A stretch of DNA of 64,000 nt from Fodinibius sp964490705. GTDB taxonomy: Bacteria; Bacteroidota; Rhodothermia; Balneolales; Balneolaceae. This document shows positions 7,215-16,053 of the stretch, in pieces (position 1 is the first letter of the stretch; the number at the start of each line of letters is the position of its first letter). The notes beneath the pieces were generated by a model that saw only the letters and a list, made by a program, of their open reading frames with translations, had not been told where the DNA came from and made no database searches. The DNA lies in assembly GCA_964490705.1 (NCBI GenBank), contig CAZBCG010000012.1, positions 1-64,000 on the forward strand, given 5' to 3'. The position numbers and the translations under genes are program-made.

Positions 7215-10070
7215 CTAGGCCGTAACGGTATGCTTTTCTTCGCGCTCGAATTCTTCTTTGAGGTACTGACCGGTAAAGCTGTCTTCCATTTCGGCAACTT
7301 CTTCGGGCGTACCTTCGGCAATAATTTGTCCGCCGCCTACCCCACCTTCGGGACCAAGATCGATAATCCAGTCGGCGGCTTTGATGAGATCCAGATTGTG
7401 CTCGATAACGATAACGGTATTTCCCTTATCCACCAGCTGCTGGCACACATCCACCAGCATGCGCACGTCTTGGAAATGGAGTCCCGTCGTGGGTTCATCC
7501 AAAATGTAGAGTGTATCGCCGGTACCCACTTTCGCCAGCTCTCGAGCCAGCTTGATGCGCTGTGCTTCGCCGCCGCTCAGCGTGGTGCTCGGCTGACCAA
7601 GCCGGAGATATCCGAGCCCTACATCCACAAGCGTGCCTAAAATGCGGTTGATGGCCGGCACGGAATCAAAAAACTCGTGCGCCTCTTTGACTGACATATT
7701 CAATACATCAGAAATATTTTTGCCCTTGTAATAAATCTCGAGCGTTTCGCGATTATAGCGCGCACCGTTGCACGTTTCACAATCCACATACACATCGGGC
7801 AGAAAGTTCATCTCGATCTTGCGAACGCCGTCGCCATTGCACGCCTCGCAACGACCGCCTTTTACGTTGAACGAGAATCGACCCTGATCGTACCCCCGTA
7901 TTTTAGATTCAGGCAGCTCGGCAAACAGCTTGCGAATGTGGTCAAACACCTTGGTGTAAGTGCCGGGATTCGACCGCGGCGTACGTCCGATGGGACTTTG
8001 ATCCACCGAAATAATTTTATCCAGATTATCAATGCCGTGAATTTCGTCGTAGGGAAGCGGTACCGATTTTGAATTATAAAATTCGGATGACAAAATCGGC
8101 TCCAGCGTCTGGTTGATCATTGAACTTTTTCCACTGCCGCTTACGCCCGTCACACCAATAAACTTGCCGAGCGGGATTTCGACATCCAGGTTTTTGAGAT
8201 TGTGCCCTCGTACATTTTCGAGCTTCACCGATTTCCCATTTCCTTCGCGCCGCTCATCGGGATACGGAACAACCTCCTCATCTTTCAGAAACTTGGCTGT
8301 CATTGACTCAGGGTCCAGGTCTTCGGGCTTGCCTTCGGTCACAATTTCACCGCCGTGTTCGCCGGCACCGGGACCAAGGTCCAGCACATAATCCGCCGCT
8401 TCGATGGTTTCGCGATCGTGCTCAACCACAATTACGCTGTTGCCCAGATCCCGCAGCGTTTCCAGCGACTTTATCAGCTTGATGTTATCCCGCTGATGGA
8501 GGCCAATACTTGGCTCATCCAGAATGTAGAGCACGCCTACCAGCTGCGTACCAATCTGCGTGGCCAGGCGGATACGCTGTGCCTCCCCGCCGCTGAGGGT
8601 TTGTGCTTCGCGATCCAGCGTCAAGTAGTTAAGTCCCACATTAAGGAGAAAATCCACGCGGTCGCGCACTTCTTTGAGCACCTGGCTGCCAATTTTCTGC
8701 TGGCGTTCATTGAGTTCCAGGTTGTTGATCGTATTGCGCAGGGTCGTAATATCCATATTCACCAGCTCGTCGATAGTGTAGCCGTCAATGCGATACGAAA
8801 GTGCCTCTTTATTCAGCCGGCCGCCACCACACTCGGGACAATCGATCTTGGCCATGTAAGCCTTGGCTTTGTCCCGTTTTTTGTTGGATTTACTCTCCTC
8901 GTACTGCTCGCGAATGATATTTCGCAGACCTTTGAACGAGTGCTTATAGGTGACGTTATCTTTGCGAAAATCGTAACTCACGTCATACTTTTTGTCACCG
9001 CCACCCTCGAACAGCAGATCCAAAGCTTCATCAGAAAACTCCTTGATGGGCGTTTCGAAATCGAGATCGACCGTATCGAGCACCGCTTTGAGCTGCTTAA
9101 AAGCAAAAATATCGCGCGGCTCTCCCAAAAACCGAATGGCACCTTCTGCAATCGTCTGTTCTTTATTGGGGATCACCAGATCGCGATCCACGTCGTAGGT
9201 ATAGCCCAAGCCATCACAATTCTGGCAGGCACCGTATGGAGAATTAAATGAGAAAATATTAGGCGCCGGATCTTCGTATGCCAATCCGCTTTCGGGATCA
9301 AAGAGATTCTGTGAATACAGGTGATCTTTGAATACTACCTCACCATCCTCTTCGGTGGGTACCGACAGGATAACATTGCCCTCGGCCATCTCCAGCGCCA
9401 GGCGCACACTCTCGGCAATCCGTTTTTCGCTTTTATCGTTGATCACAAAGCGATCGACCACTACTTCAATATCGTGCTTTTCGTAGCGCTCCACCTTCAT
9501 ATCTTCTTCAATATCCATCAGCTCACCGTCCACACGTACCTGCACAAAACCCTGCTTCATCGTCTGCTCGAACAGTTCGCGATAGTGCCCTTTGCGTCCG
9601 CGCACCACCGGTGCCAGGCAATAGGCTTTGGTGCCTTCGGGCATATCCATAATCGTCGAAACTACTTGGTCGGCCGTCTGCTTTTCCATTTTATTGCCGG
9701 ATTTCCATGAGTACGGCACTCCGATCCGCGCATAGAGCAGGCGCAGAAAGTCATAAATTTCAGTAACGGTGCCGACCGTCGAACGAGGATTGCGGTTGGT
9801 GGTTTTTTGATCAATAGAGATAACCGGCGAAAGACCGTCGATAAAATCCACATCGGGACGCTCCATCATGCCCAGAAATTGACGGGCATAGGCCGAGAGC
9901 GATTCCAGAAAGCGTCGCTGCCCCTCGGCATAAATAGTATCGAATGCCAGAGAGGATTTTCCAGACCCCGAAATGCCGGTTATAACAACCAGCTCCTCGC
10001 GGGGAATATTAACATCAATGTTTTGGAGATTGTGTTCGCGGGCACCGCGGATGACTATATTTTCTCGCAA
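7215..10070 (-). CDS. uvrA: Excinuclease ABC subunit A
   Basis: 951 aa from a TTG at 10070. DNA-damage sensor of nucleotide excision repair; a dimeric ABC ATPase that loads UvrB on lesions. Seen: Walker A GISGSGKSSLAFDTIYAEGQ near the N-terminus and GVSGSGKSS in the second half, two LSGGEAQRI signatures, two ILDEP Walker B boxes, and CxxC zinc modules (CQNCDGLG, CPECGGGR, CEACNGDG with CETCNG). The family starts close to ENIVIRGAREHNLQNI, and no ATG exists upstream in frame; the TTG at 10070 gives a family-like length, while a TTG at 10184 would add 38 unrelated residues. It is divergent from the membrane-protein gene at 10211. Confidence 0.96.
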   Translation of the reverse strand: MRENIVIRGAREHNLQNIDVNIPREELVVITGISGSGKSSLAFDTIYAEGQRRFLESLSAYARQFLGMMERPDVDFIDGLSPVISIDQKTTNRNPRSTVGTVTEIYDFLRLLYARIGVPYSWKSGNKMEKQTADQVVSTIMDMPEGTKAYCLAPVVRGRKGHYRELFEQTMKQGFVQVRVDGELMDIEEDMKVERYEKHDIEVVVDRFVINDKSEKRIAESVRLALEMAEGNVILSVPTEEDGEVVFKDHLYSQNLFDPESGLAYEDPAPNIFSFNSPYGACQNCDGLGYTYDVDRDLVIPNKEQTIAEGAIRFLGEPRDIFAFKQLKAVLDTVDLDFETPIKEFSDEALDLLFEGGGDKKYDVSYDFRKDNVTYKHSFKGLRNIIREQYEESKSNKKRDKAKAYMAKIDCPECGGGRLNKEALSYRIDGYTIDELVNMDITTLRNTINNLELNERQQKIGSQVLKEVRDRVDFLLNVGLNYLTLDREAQTLSGGEAQRIRLATQIGTQLVGVLYILDEPSIGLHQRDNIKLIKSLETLRDLGNSVIVVEHDRETIEAADYVLDLGPGAGEHGGEIVTEGKPEDLDPESMTAKFLKDEEVVPYPDERREGNGKSVKLENVRGHNLKNLDVEIPLGKFIGVTGVSGSGKSSMINQTLEPILSSEFYNSKSVPLPYDEIHGIDNLDKIISVDQSPIGRTPRSNPGTYTKVFDHIRKLFAELPESKIRGYDQGRFSFNVKGGRCEACNGDGVRKIEMNFLPDVYVDCETCNGARYNRETLEIYYKGKNISDVLNMSVKEAHEFFDSVPAINRILGTLVDVGLGYLRLGQPSTTLSGGEAQRIKLARELAKVGTGDTLYILDEPTTGLHFQDVRMLVDVCQQLVDKGNTVIVIEHNLDLIKAADWIIDLGPEGGVGGGQIIAEGTPEEVAEMEDSFTGQYLKEEFEREEKHTVTA

Positions 10071-10210
10071 AGTACGTCCAGATTTTTTGGATTCGATTAA
10101 ACTGTAAAAAATACGAATAAATCGTATCTTTTGAAGCTTTATTTCCTGATAAATTTCTGCCTCAGCAGACAGGTACAAAACCAAGAAATTCGATCTTTAA
10201 TTCATCCTGC

Positions 10211-10864
10211 ATGGAAAAACGTTCTATCGATCTGATTCAACTTTTTAAGTACAGTTACCAGCAATTCAAAAAGTATATGTCGTTCGTAATTGGCGCTATG
10301 CTTACTCTTTTTGTGCTGGCTTATCTCCCCCAGATCTATTTTATGATGCATGCGCCGCAGAATCCTACTACCGAGTCGCAGGTTCTTTCCCTCATCCTGA
10401 TGCTTGTGCAAGCATTTTTAACGCTCGGATTCACCAAAATTATTCTTTTGCTGGTGCAAGATAAATTTGTTGAAGTCGCCGATATGTTCAACAACTTCAA
10501 GATCTTCCTGAGCTATTTTGTCGCCAGCTTTCTATACGGTATTGCCATTTTCCTAGGCATATTGCTACTTGTACTACCCGGTATTTTTATCGCCATCCGT
10601 TTTCAATTCTATCCCTACTTTATCATCGAAGAAGGCGTCTCATCGTTTACTGCCCTACAAAAAAGCTATAATTTGTCACAAAACCTTACCGTGGAACTCT
10701 TTTTACTGGGAGTGGTAGTCATTACCCTGAACATTGCGGGTATACTACTCCTGGGTATCGGTATTATTTTTACCTACCCACTTACAAGCATGGCTACGGC
10801 TGTCGTGTTTAAGGGAATTACCGAAAAAGCCGATAAAATACCTACAGACGCATATACAACGTAA
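10211..10864 (+). CDS. Multi-pass membrane protein (DUF975/YciC-like)
   Basis: 217 aa, about five to six membrane helices. The helix pair around GILLLVLPGIFIAIRFQFYP, followed by FIIEEGVSSFTALQKSYNLS, is the hallmark of the DUF975/YciC/glycerophosphodiesterase-membrane-domain superfamily of unknown function. That pattern (LPGI, then aromatic residues, then a short amphipathic stretch with S-x-x-L) is seen directly; the family name is from memory. ATG at 10211, divergent from uvrA with about 140 bp between start codons. Followed after 77 bp by a lipoprotein gene, possibly co-transcribed. Confidence 0.75.
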   Translation: MEKRSIDLIQLFKYSYQQFKKYMSFVIGAMLTLFVLAYLPQIYFMMHAPQNPTTESQVLSLILMLVQAFLTLGFTKIILLLVQDKFVEVADMFNNFKIFLSYFVASFLYGIAIFLGILLLVLPGIFIAIRFQFYPYFIIEEGVSSFTALQKSYNLSQNLTVELFLLGVVVITLNIAGILLLGIGIIFTYPLTSMATAVVFKGITEKADKIPTDAYTT

Positions 10865-10941
10865 ATTGAAGGAACAACTTCCGGTAATTCCCGTTTAAAA
10901 ACATCTAAAAATTTAATTTCAGACCAGCACAATTTATTCTC

Positions 10942-11991
10942 ATGAAAACTATATGTATCAAAGGATTGGCTATCGTATTTCTTTGCTTGGGCTTCACCTC
11001 CTGCAAAACGAGCGAAACTACCTCATCCGGCGAAACTAACCTGTACCCCTACATCGAAAATAACCAAGTGGGATTTTTGGATACGAATCTCGATCCCCAG
11101 ATCTCAACAAAATTTCGATTTTTGAACAGCCGCATCTGGCCGTACCAGTTTTCGGAAGGACTGGCCGCGGTTAACTTTTTGGGCAGCATCGGATACATCA
11201 ATCGCGACGGTGACGTGGTAATTGATCCCGCGTTTGATTATGCAGGTCCATTTCGAGATGGACTGGCTGCCGTCCGCGATAATGGGCAGTACGGCTTTAT
11301 CGATAAATCGGGTGATTACGTAATTGAGCCGCAGTTTTACAAGGCCCACTCGTTTACAGATGGGGTGGCTGCGATACAGGAACACAAAAACAGTTTATGG
11401 GGATATCTGAGCCCCCAAGGCAGATATGCCATCCATCCGCAATTTGAAACTGCCAAGAGTTTTAGTGATGGACTGGCCCTGGTGCAAACATCTCAGCATA
11501 ACGAGTGGGGATACATCAACAAGCAGGGCAAAATGGCCATCGACCCCACCTATCCCAAGGCCAAACAATTTTCAGAAGGATTAGCACCCGTCCAGCTGGC
11601 CTTTAAACAATGGGGATATATTAACAAGAACGGTGCGGTTATTATCGAGTCGAAATTTCTCGAGGCCGAGCCCTTTTCCGAAAACAAGGCGGTAGTGGCT
11701 ATGCCCGAAAGCAACGACGATCTGGAAAACAAAAAGTACGGTTATATCAACAAGCGGGGTGAATTTATCATTGAGCCCAAATTTGATCAAGCGTTTGATT
11801 TTCATGAAGGCCTTGCCCGCGTAAAAATGGATGGTAAATATGGCTTTGTGAATGCCCACGGAACGATGGTTACTAAACCTATCTACGATGATGCCTGGAA
11901 CTTTGAAGGAGGCATGGCCATGGTAAGGCTGGGCCAAAAGTACGGATACATTAATAAGCAGGGGATTTTTGTGCTAGAACCAGTAAGTTAA
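10942..11991 (+). CDS. WG-repeat lipoprotein
   Basis: 349 aa. The N-terminal signal ends in LGFTSC, a lipobox with Cys21 as the lipidation site. The rest is eight or nine tandem units of about 33-40 residues of the WG (KWG) type, each with W/Y-G-Y-I-N-K-x-G, a short strand, I-x-P-x-F, and F-x-x-G-L-A-x-V. The first unit is degenerate. Such proteins form beta-rich solenoids; their roles are mostly unknown, with suggested binding or scaffold functions in the cell envelope. Likely anchored in the periplasm or on the outer membrane. A weak hairpin follows at 12008. Confidence 0.9.
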   Translation: MKTICIKGLAIVFLCLGFTSCKTSETTSSGETNLYPYIENNQVGFLDTNLDPQISTKFRFLNSRIWPYQFSEGLAAVNFLGSIGYINRDGDVVIDPAFDYAGPFRDGLAAVRDNGQYGFIDKSGDYVIEPQFYKAHSFTDGVAAIQEHKNSLWGYLSPQGRYAIHPQFETAKSFSDGLALVQTSQHNEWGYINKQGKMAIDPTYPKAKQFSEGLAPVQLAFKQWGYINKNGAVIIESKFLEAEPFSENKAVVAMPESNDDLENKKYGYINKRGEFIIEPKFDQAFDFHEGLARVKMDGKYGFVNAHGTMVTKPIYDDAWNFEGGMAMVRLGQKYGYINKQGIFVLEPVS

Positions 11992-12007
11992 TTGAAACAT
12001 CGCAATG

Positions 12008-12030
12008 CCCTACAATTATAAATTGCAGGG
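12008..12030 (+). terminator. Weak hairpin, possible terminator
   Basis: CCCTACAATT, three-base loop, AATTGCAGGG: ten-base arms with one mismatch, 17 bases after the stop of the WG-repeat gene. The following tract (ACGTTATTTATT) is only partly T-rich, so it may be an attenuating hairpin and not a full terminator. Confidence 0.35.
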
Positions 12031-12107
12031 ACGTTATTTATTGCTCCTATGCCCATATTTCGGTATCCTTAGGGGTTTGTTAGAATGTATCAAAAACAAT
12101 CTCCGTA

Positions 12108-13490
12108 ATGTATTCCGATAAAACCGTGGCTCCCGAAGTAGCAAATCCCAGAGATTGGTCACCCCTCTCTTGGCAAAATTTTCCGGTTAAGCAACTGCCT
12201 ACCTATCCCAATGAGGCAGAATTGGAACAGGTCTATGAAGAGCTGGGAGACTATCCCCCGCTGACAACCTCGTGGGAAGTAGAAGCACTCAAACAAAAAC
12301 TGGCCGATGTATCGGCCGGCAAAGGATTTTTGCTGCAAGGCGGAGATTGCGCCGAGAGTTTTGCGGATTGCAAATCTCCGAAGATCGTCAACCTGCTGAA
12401 GGTACTCATGCAGATGAGTTTTATCCTAATCCACGAGATGGAAACATCGGTCGTGCGGGTGGGACGTATTGCAGGACAGTATGCCAAACCACGATCCCGG
12501 GACTATGAGATCGTAGATGGCGAAAAAATTCCGAATTACCGGGGCGATCTTATCAACAGTATTACGCCTACACTCGAAGAGCGAACGCCTGATCCCCAAC
12601 GACTGATTAAGGGATATAATCACGCATCGCTGACGCTCAACTTTTTGCGGGCACTCTCCAATGAAGGCTTCGCCGACCTGCATCATCCCGAATACTGGGA
12701 ACTCGATTTTATGCAGGAAAACGAGTACTACAAAGAATACGAGGCGATGGTAAACTCCATCCAGAAGGCCGTTAACTTTATGGAGACCATTACGCCCAAT
12801 GAGTTTAATACGCTCCAGAAGATTGACGTTTATACCTCTCACGAGGGACTCAATCTCTGGTACGATTCTGCCCAAACACAGCGCGTGCCTCGTCGCCAGG
12901 GCTGGTATAACCTGAGTGCGCATATGGTTTGGCTGGGCAATCGAACGCGAGATCTCGGCGGTGCGCATGTGGAGTATCTGCGCGGCATACGCAATCCCAT
13001 CGGTATTAAAATTGGTCCCAATTACGATATGGATCAGACGCTCAAGCTCATTGAGCGATTGAATCCCATCCACGAGCAGGGTAAAATTGTACTTATTACT
13101 CGATTCGGCAAAGATGAAGTAGAAGACGGACTTGCCGATCTCATCCAGAAGATAAAACACGAAGGTATGCCGGTTGTATGGAGCTGCGATCCGATGCATG
13201 GCAATACGTTTTCAACGGATGAAAATATCAAAACCCGTAATTTTGATTCCATCATTTCAGAAATTCGCAAAACATTTGCCATCCACCGCGATCAGGGCAG
13301 TTATCTGGGCGGCGTGCACTTAGAGCTCACAGGCGATAATGTAACGGAATGCGTGGGCGGTGCCGAAGGATTGCACGAGGGCGAACTCCACAAAAATTAT
13401 AAAACCTACTGCGATCCTCGTCTCAATTATCAGCAGAGTTTAGAGCTGGCCTTCCTCATTGCCAAAGAATGGAACGAGAGTTACGGCTAG
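12108..13490 (+). CDS. Class II 3-deoxy-7-phosphoheptulonate (DAHP) synthase
   Basis: 460 aa. Condenses phosphoenolpyruvate and erythrose-4-phosphate, the first step of the shikimate pathway. This is the class II (plant/Mycobacterium/Pseudomonas) type: LQGGDCAESFADC near residue 78, RVGRIAGQYAKPRS, the YTSHEGLNLWYD block, GIKIGPN, WSCDPMHGNT and GGVHLELTGDNVTECVGG. The cysteine of GGDCAE and the histidine and glutamate of GVHLELTG are metal ligands in the family. An ATG 24 bases upstream of the start is followed at once by a stop, so 12108 is used. No other shikimate or tryptophan genes adjoin, so regulation is not apparent. Confidence 0.96.
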   Translation: MYSDKTVAPEVANPRDWSPLSWQNFPVKQLPTYPNEAELEQVYEELGDYPPLTTSWEVEALKQKLADVSAGKGFLLQGGDCAESFADCKSPKIVNLLKVLMQMSFILIHEMETSVVRVGRIAGQYAKPRSRDYEIVDGEKIPNYRGDLINSITPTLEERTPDPQRLIKGYNHASLTLNFLRALSNEGFADLHHPEYWELDFMQENEYYKEYEAMVNSIQKAVNFMETITPNEFNTLQKIDVYTSHEGLNLWYDSAQTQRVPRRQGWYNLSAHMVWLGNRTRDLGGAHVEYLRGIRNPIGIKIGPNYDMDQTLKLIERLNPIHEQGKIVLITRFGKDEVEDGLADLIQKIKHEGMPVVWSCDPMHGNTFSTDENIKTRNFDSIISEIRKTFAIHRDQGSYLGGVHLELTGDNVTECVGGAEGLHEGELHKNYKTYCDPRLNYQQSLELAFLIAKEWNESYG

Positions 13491-13560
13491 CAAGATCCAA
13501 GATACCGGATGCAGGATAATTAGCACTTGAATCTTATATCCTGCGACTTGCATCCTGATA
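13491..13560 (+). terminator. Hairpin made of degenerate 7-base repeats after the DAHP synthase gene
   Basis: The left side runs CAAGATC, CAAGATA, CCGGATG, CAGGATA; the right side, read on the minus strand, runs ATGCAAG, TCGCAGG, ATATAAG, ATTCAAG. Both sides are arrays of heptads near ATNCARG in opposite orientation, so the transcript folds into an imperfect hairpin directly after the TAG stop. Likely a terminator without a long T tract. A second hairpin of the same design, with different heptads, is at 21972-22035. Confidence 0.5.
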
Positions 13561-13698
13561 ACCTGCCACAAATACAGTTGCTCTGTCGGTTTGACCAATC
13601 TAGCTGTGACATTTTTTTCAGCCTGATATTCACTCCTGAAAAATCCGCAGTCTGATATTGGCTGAATGTCAGGATATCCCCTTCAGAATCCCGTTGGC

Positions 13699-13715
13699 AT
13701 AGGTGTTGCACCTAT
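13699..13715. promoter_or_regulatory. Perfect palindrome upstream of the small heat-shock gene
   Basis: ATAGGTG, TTG, CACCTAT: seven-base perfect arms, 61 bases before the hsp20 start. It could be an operator or the first part of a 5-prime-UTR hairpin. A similar palindrome (ATAGGTA, four bases, TACCTAT) lies at 44505-44522 in the signalling island. No CIRCE element is present near this or the other chaperone genes. Confidence 0.4.
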
Positions 13716-13775
13716 AAAAGTGAGTTTGATGAAAAATAACAACACCGAATAAAAACCAATTTTGAGGTATTTATT

Positions 13776-14204
13776 ATGACTCTTATGCAATACTCTCGAC
13801 CACGGAACAACGCAATGTCTAAGCAATTTTCTGATATCATGGACGAATTTTTCAATGATGCCGTAAAGTCTCGGCGCGATAATTTCGTCCCCAGTATTGA
13901 TATCTCCGAAACCGACGATCAGTTTTTGATCTCTGCTGAACTTCCAGGCATGAAGAAAGAAGACATTACCATTAACCTGGAGAACAGCCGACTGTCTATC
14001 AGCGGTGAACGCACCCTTGAACAAGAAGACAAGGGCAAAAAATATCATCGTGTAGAAACCAGTTACGGCTCGTTCGAACGCTCTTTCCAACTGCCCGATA
14101 ATGTTGACGAAGAAAGTATTTCGGCAAGTTACGAAAACGGTCTGCTCAATATTTCTATCCAAAAGAGTGAACAAGAAGTGAAGAAACAGATCGAAATTAG
14201 CTAG
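13776..14204 (+). CDS. Small heat-shock protein (Hsp20/alpha-crystallin)
   Basis: 142 aa. ATP-independent holdase that traps unfolding proteins in the cytoplasm. The alpha-crystallin domain spans about residues 36-130: PSIDISETDDQFLISAELPG, the RTYGSFERSFQLPDNVD-like block (here ETSYGSFERSFQLP), and the closing ASYENGLLNISIQK. A short C-terminal extension ends IEIS, containing the I-x-I/V element that links oligomers. The ribosome site TGAGGT lies about ten bases before the ATG. Own terminator downstream; first gene of a run with htrA and cbpA, suggesting a stress regulon. Confidence 0.95.
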   Translation: MTLMQYSRPRNNAMSKQFSDIMDEFFNDAVKSRRDNFVPSIDISETDDQFLISAELPGMKKEDITINLENSRLSISGERTLEQEDKGKKYHRVETSYGSFERSFQLPDNVDEESISASYENGLLNISIQKSEQEVKKQIEIS

Positions 14205-14228
14205 GCAAAACGATCTGTTCCCCAATAT

Positions 14229-14268
14229 GCAGGAGCTGCCTTGAACCGCGGCTCCTGCTTCTTTTTTT
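14229..14268 (+). terminator. Rho-independent terminator after hsp20
   Basis: GCAGGAGC, 14-base loop, GCTCCTGC, then TTCTTTTTTT. The eight-base perfect stem and T tract separate hsp20 from the htrA gene. Confidence 0.88.
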
Positions 14269-14364
14269 ACAGCCACTGCACAATAAACAGCCTTCGCAGA
14301 TTGTTTATTGAACTGTCAGAATTCAAAAAATTATTAATCACGTAGATTTAAAACGGAGTTCATT

Positions 14365-15873
14365 ATGAAACGAATACGATCTTCTTATGTATTATGGGCT
14401 TTTGCGGCTGTTTTGATCGTTGGATTATCCACAGTCAATTTCCAGTCGAATCAAGCCTCCGTATTTTCATTGCCAAACTTTTCGAGCAATGCCAATGTAG
14501 AAGAGTCAGCATCTGCACCTCAGAAAACAATTACTGATTTAAATAATGCCATGGTCAACATTGCCGACCAGGCAAAATCGACCGTAGTTACAGTTAGTGT
14601 TACCAAAACCGTTCAAGCACAGCAGAACCCCCTCAGACGATTTTTTGGAGACCCTCGTCAGCAACCCGATGAGCGTCAACGACGCGGGCAGGGATCCGGT
14701 GTTATTGTCTCTAACGACGGCTACATCCTAACCAATAACCATGTAGTTGAGGGCGCCGACGAAGTGGAAATACAGCTTTATAACGACAAAAAGTACGACG
14801 CTGAAATCGTGGGTACCGACCCGCTTACCGATATCGCCGTACTGAAAATTGACAATGATGACCTCAATGTCATTAAGCTGGGTAACAGCGAAAAACTGCG
14901 TGTCGGCGAAATGGTGCTCGCTATTGGCAGTCCGCTGCAATCGAACTTAGCACACTCTGTTTCTATGGGGATTGTTTCTGCCAAAGGCCGCTCTATTGGA
15001 ATCATCGAACGAGGCACTGGCTATGAGAACTTTATCCAAACTGATGCAGCCATTAACCCCGGCAACTCGGGCGGTGCTCTGGTAAATATGGAGGGCGAAC
15101 TCATCGGCATTAATACCGCTATTGCCTCGCGCTCCGGAGGCAGCGACGGTATCGGGTTTGCTGTCCCCATCGATATTGCGAAAAACGTGATGAAATCTAT
15201 TATCGAAAACGGACAAGTAGTTCGCGGGTACCTTGGCATCCAGATGGACGGCGAAGTTGATGCCACCATGGCTAAAGCACTGGGACTTGATGAAGCTTAT
15301 GGTATTATTATCGCCAGTGTGCGAGAAGATGGGCCCGCTGCCCAAGCCGGTCTTAGAGCCGAGGATATCATCCAAACCATCAACGGCGAACCCGTTCGAA
15401 GCTGGACATCACTGCGTACGAAAATTGGCACCTCTTCTCCCGGTACCAAAGTTAAGCTTGGTATTGTTCGCAACGGAGAAAAACAAACCGTAACCGTTAC
15501 ACTCGGCGAACAGCCCGAGGATATGGCCATGGCTACGCAGACCAACTCACCGTCTGAACCAGACATGGAGGAAAAACTCGGTTTCCGAGTACAGGACCTT
15601 AATCCTGAAATCAAACAAAAACTTGGTCTCGATGCTGGGCAAAACGGTGTTATTATTGCCCAAATCTCTGAAAGCAGCAACGCTTACCAACAGGGATTGC
15701 GTCGCGGACAGATCATTACAGAAGTGGACCGAAAAGAGGTCAGCAATATGCAGGAATTTAATCGTGCTATGGACACCCTGATGGAAGAGGATAAAGATGT
15801 AGCGCTGGTACGCGTGCTGGAAGCTCGAACCGACAACCCTACAAGTCGGCTTCTGGCTTTTGAGCTCAACTAA
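14365..15873 (+). CDS. Do-family periplasmic serine protease (HtrA/DegP/DegQ)
   Basis: 502 aa. N-terminal signal anchor (about 8-28) exports it to the periplasm, where it degrades or refolds damaged envelope proteins. The trypsin-fold domain carries the full triad: His126 in LTNNHVV, Asp156 in LTDIAVL, Ser235 in NPGNSGG. Two PDZ domains follow (about 285-385 and 410-500), each starting from a GYLGI- or GFRVQ-type strand. A basic Q-rich loop (about 85-110) precedes the catalytic core, as in the LA loop of DegP. Good ribosome site (CGGAG). A strong terminator follows. Confidence 0.96.
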   Translation: MKRIRSSYVLWAFAAVLIVGLSTVNFQSNQASVFSLPNFSSNANVEESASAPQKTITDLNNAMVNIADQAKSTVVTVSVTKTVQAQQNPLRRFFGDPRQQPDERQRRGQGSGVIVSNDGYILTNNHVVEGADEVEIQLYNDKKYDAEIVGTDPLTDIAVLKIDNDDLNVIKLGNSEKLRVGEMVLAIGSPLQSNLAHSVSMGIVSAKGRSIGIIERGTGYENFIQTDAAINPGNSGGALVNMEGELIGINTAIASRSGGSDGIGFAVPIDIAKNVMKSIIENGQVVRGYLGIQMDGEVDATMAKALGLDEAYGIIIASVREDGPAAQAGLRAEDIIQTINGEPVRSWTSLRTKIGTSSPGTKVKLGIVRNGEKQTVTVTLGEQPEDMAMATQTNSPSEPDMEEKLGFRVQDLNPEIKQKLGLDAGQNGVIIAQISESSNAYQQGLRRGQIITEVDRKEVSNMQEFNRAMDTLMEEDKDVALVRVLEARTDNPTSRLLAFELN

Positions 15874-15902
15874 TAAATTTAACAATCTCCCTAAGCATCC
15901 CG

Positions 15903-15931
15903 GCCCTCCGATTTTTCGGAGGGCTTTTTTT
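15903..15931 (+). terminator. Rho-independent terminator after htrA
   Basis: GCCCTCCGA, TTTT loop, TCGGAGGGC, then seven Ts: nine perfect base pairs. One of the strongest terminators in the window. Confidence 0.93.
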
Positions 15932-16053
15932 ATGACAAGCTGACGAAATTTAAGCCCTATTTTGACAAAACGTTAGCTTTTGGATTGTGGCACCTTATTT
16001 GCTCTATTTACAAGCAAAGTTCGAAAAAAGTGCTATAATGCTATCGCTAAATT

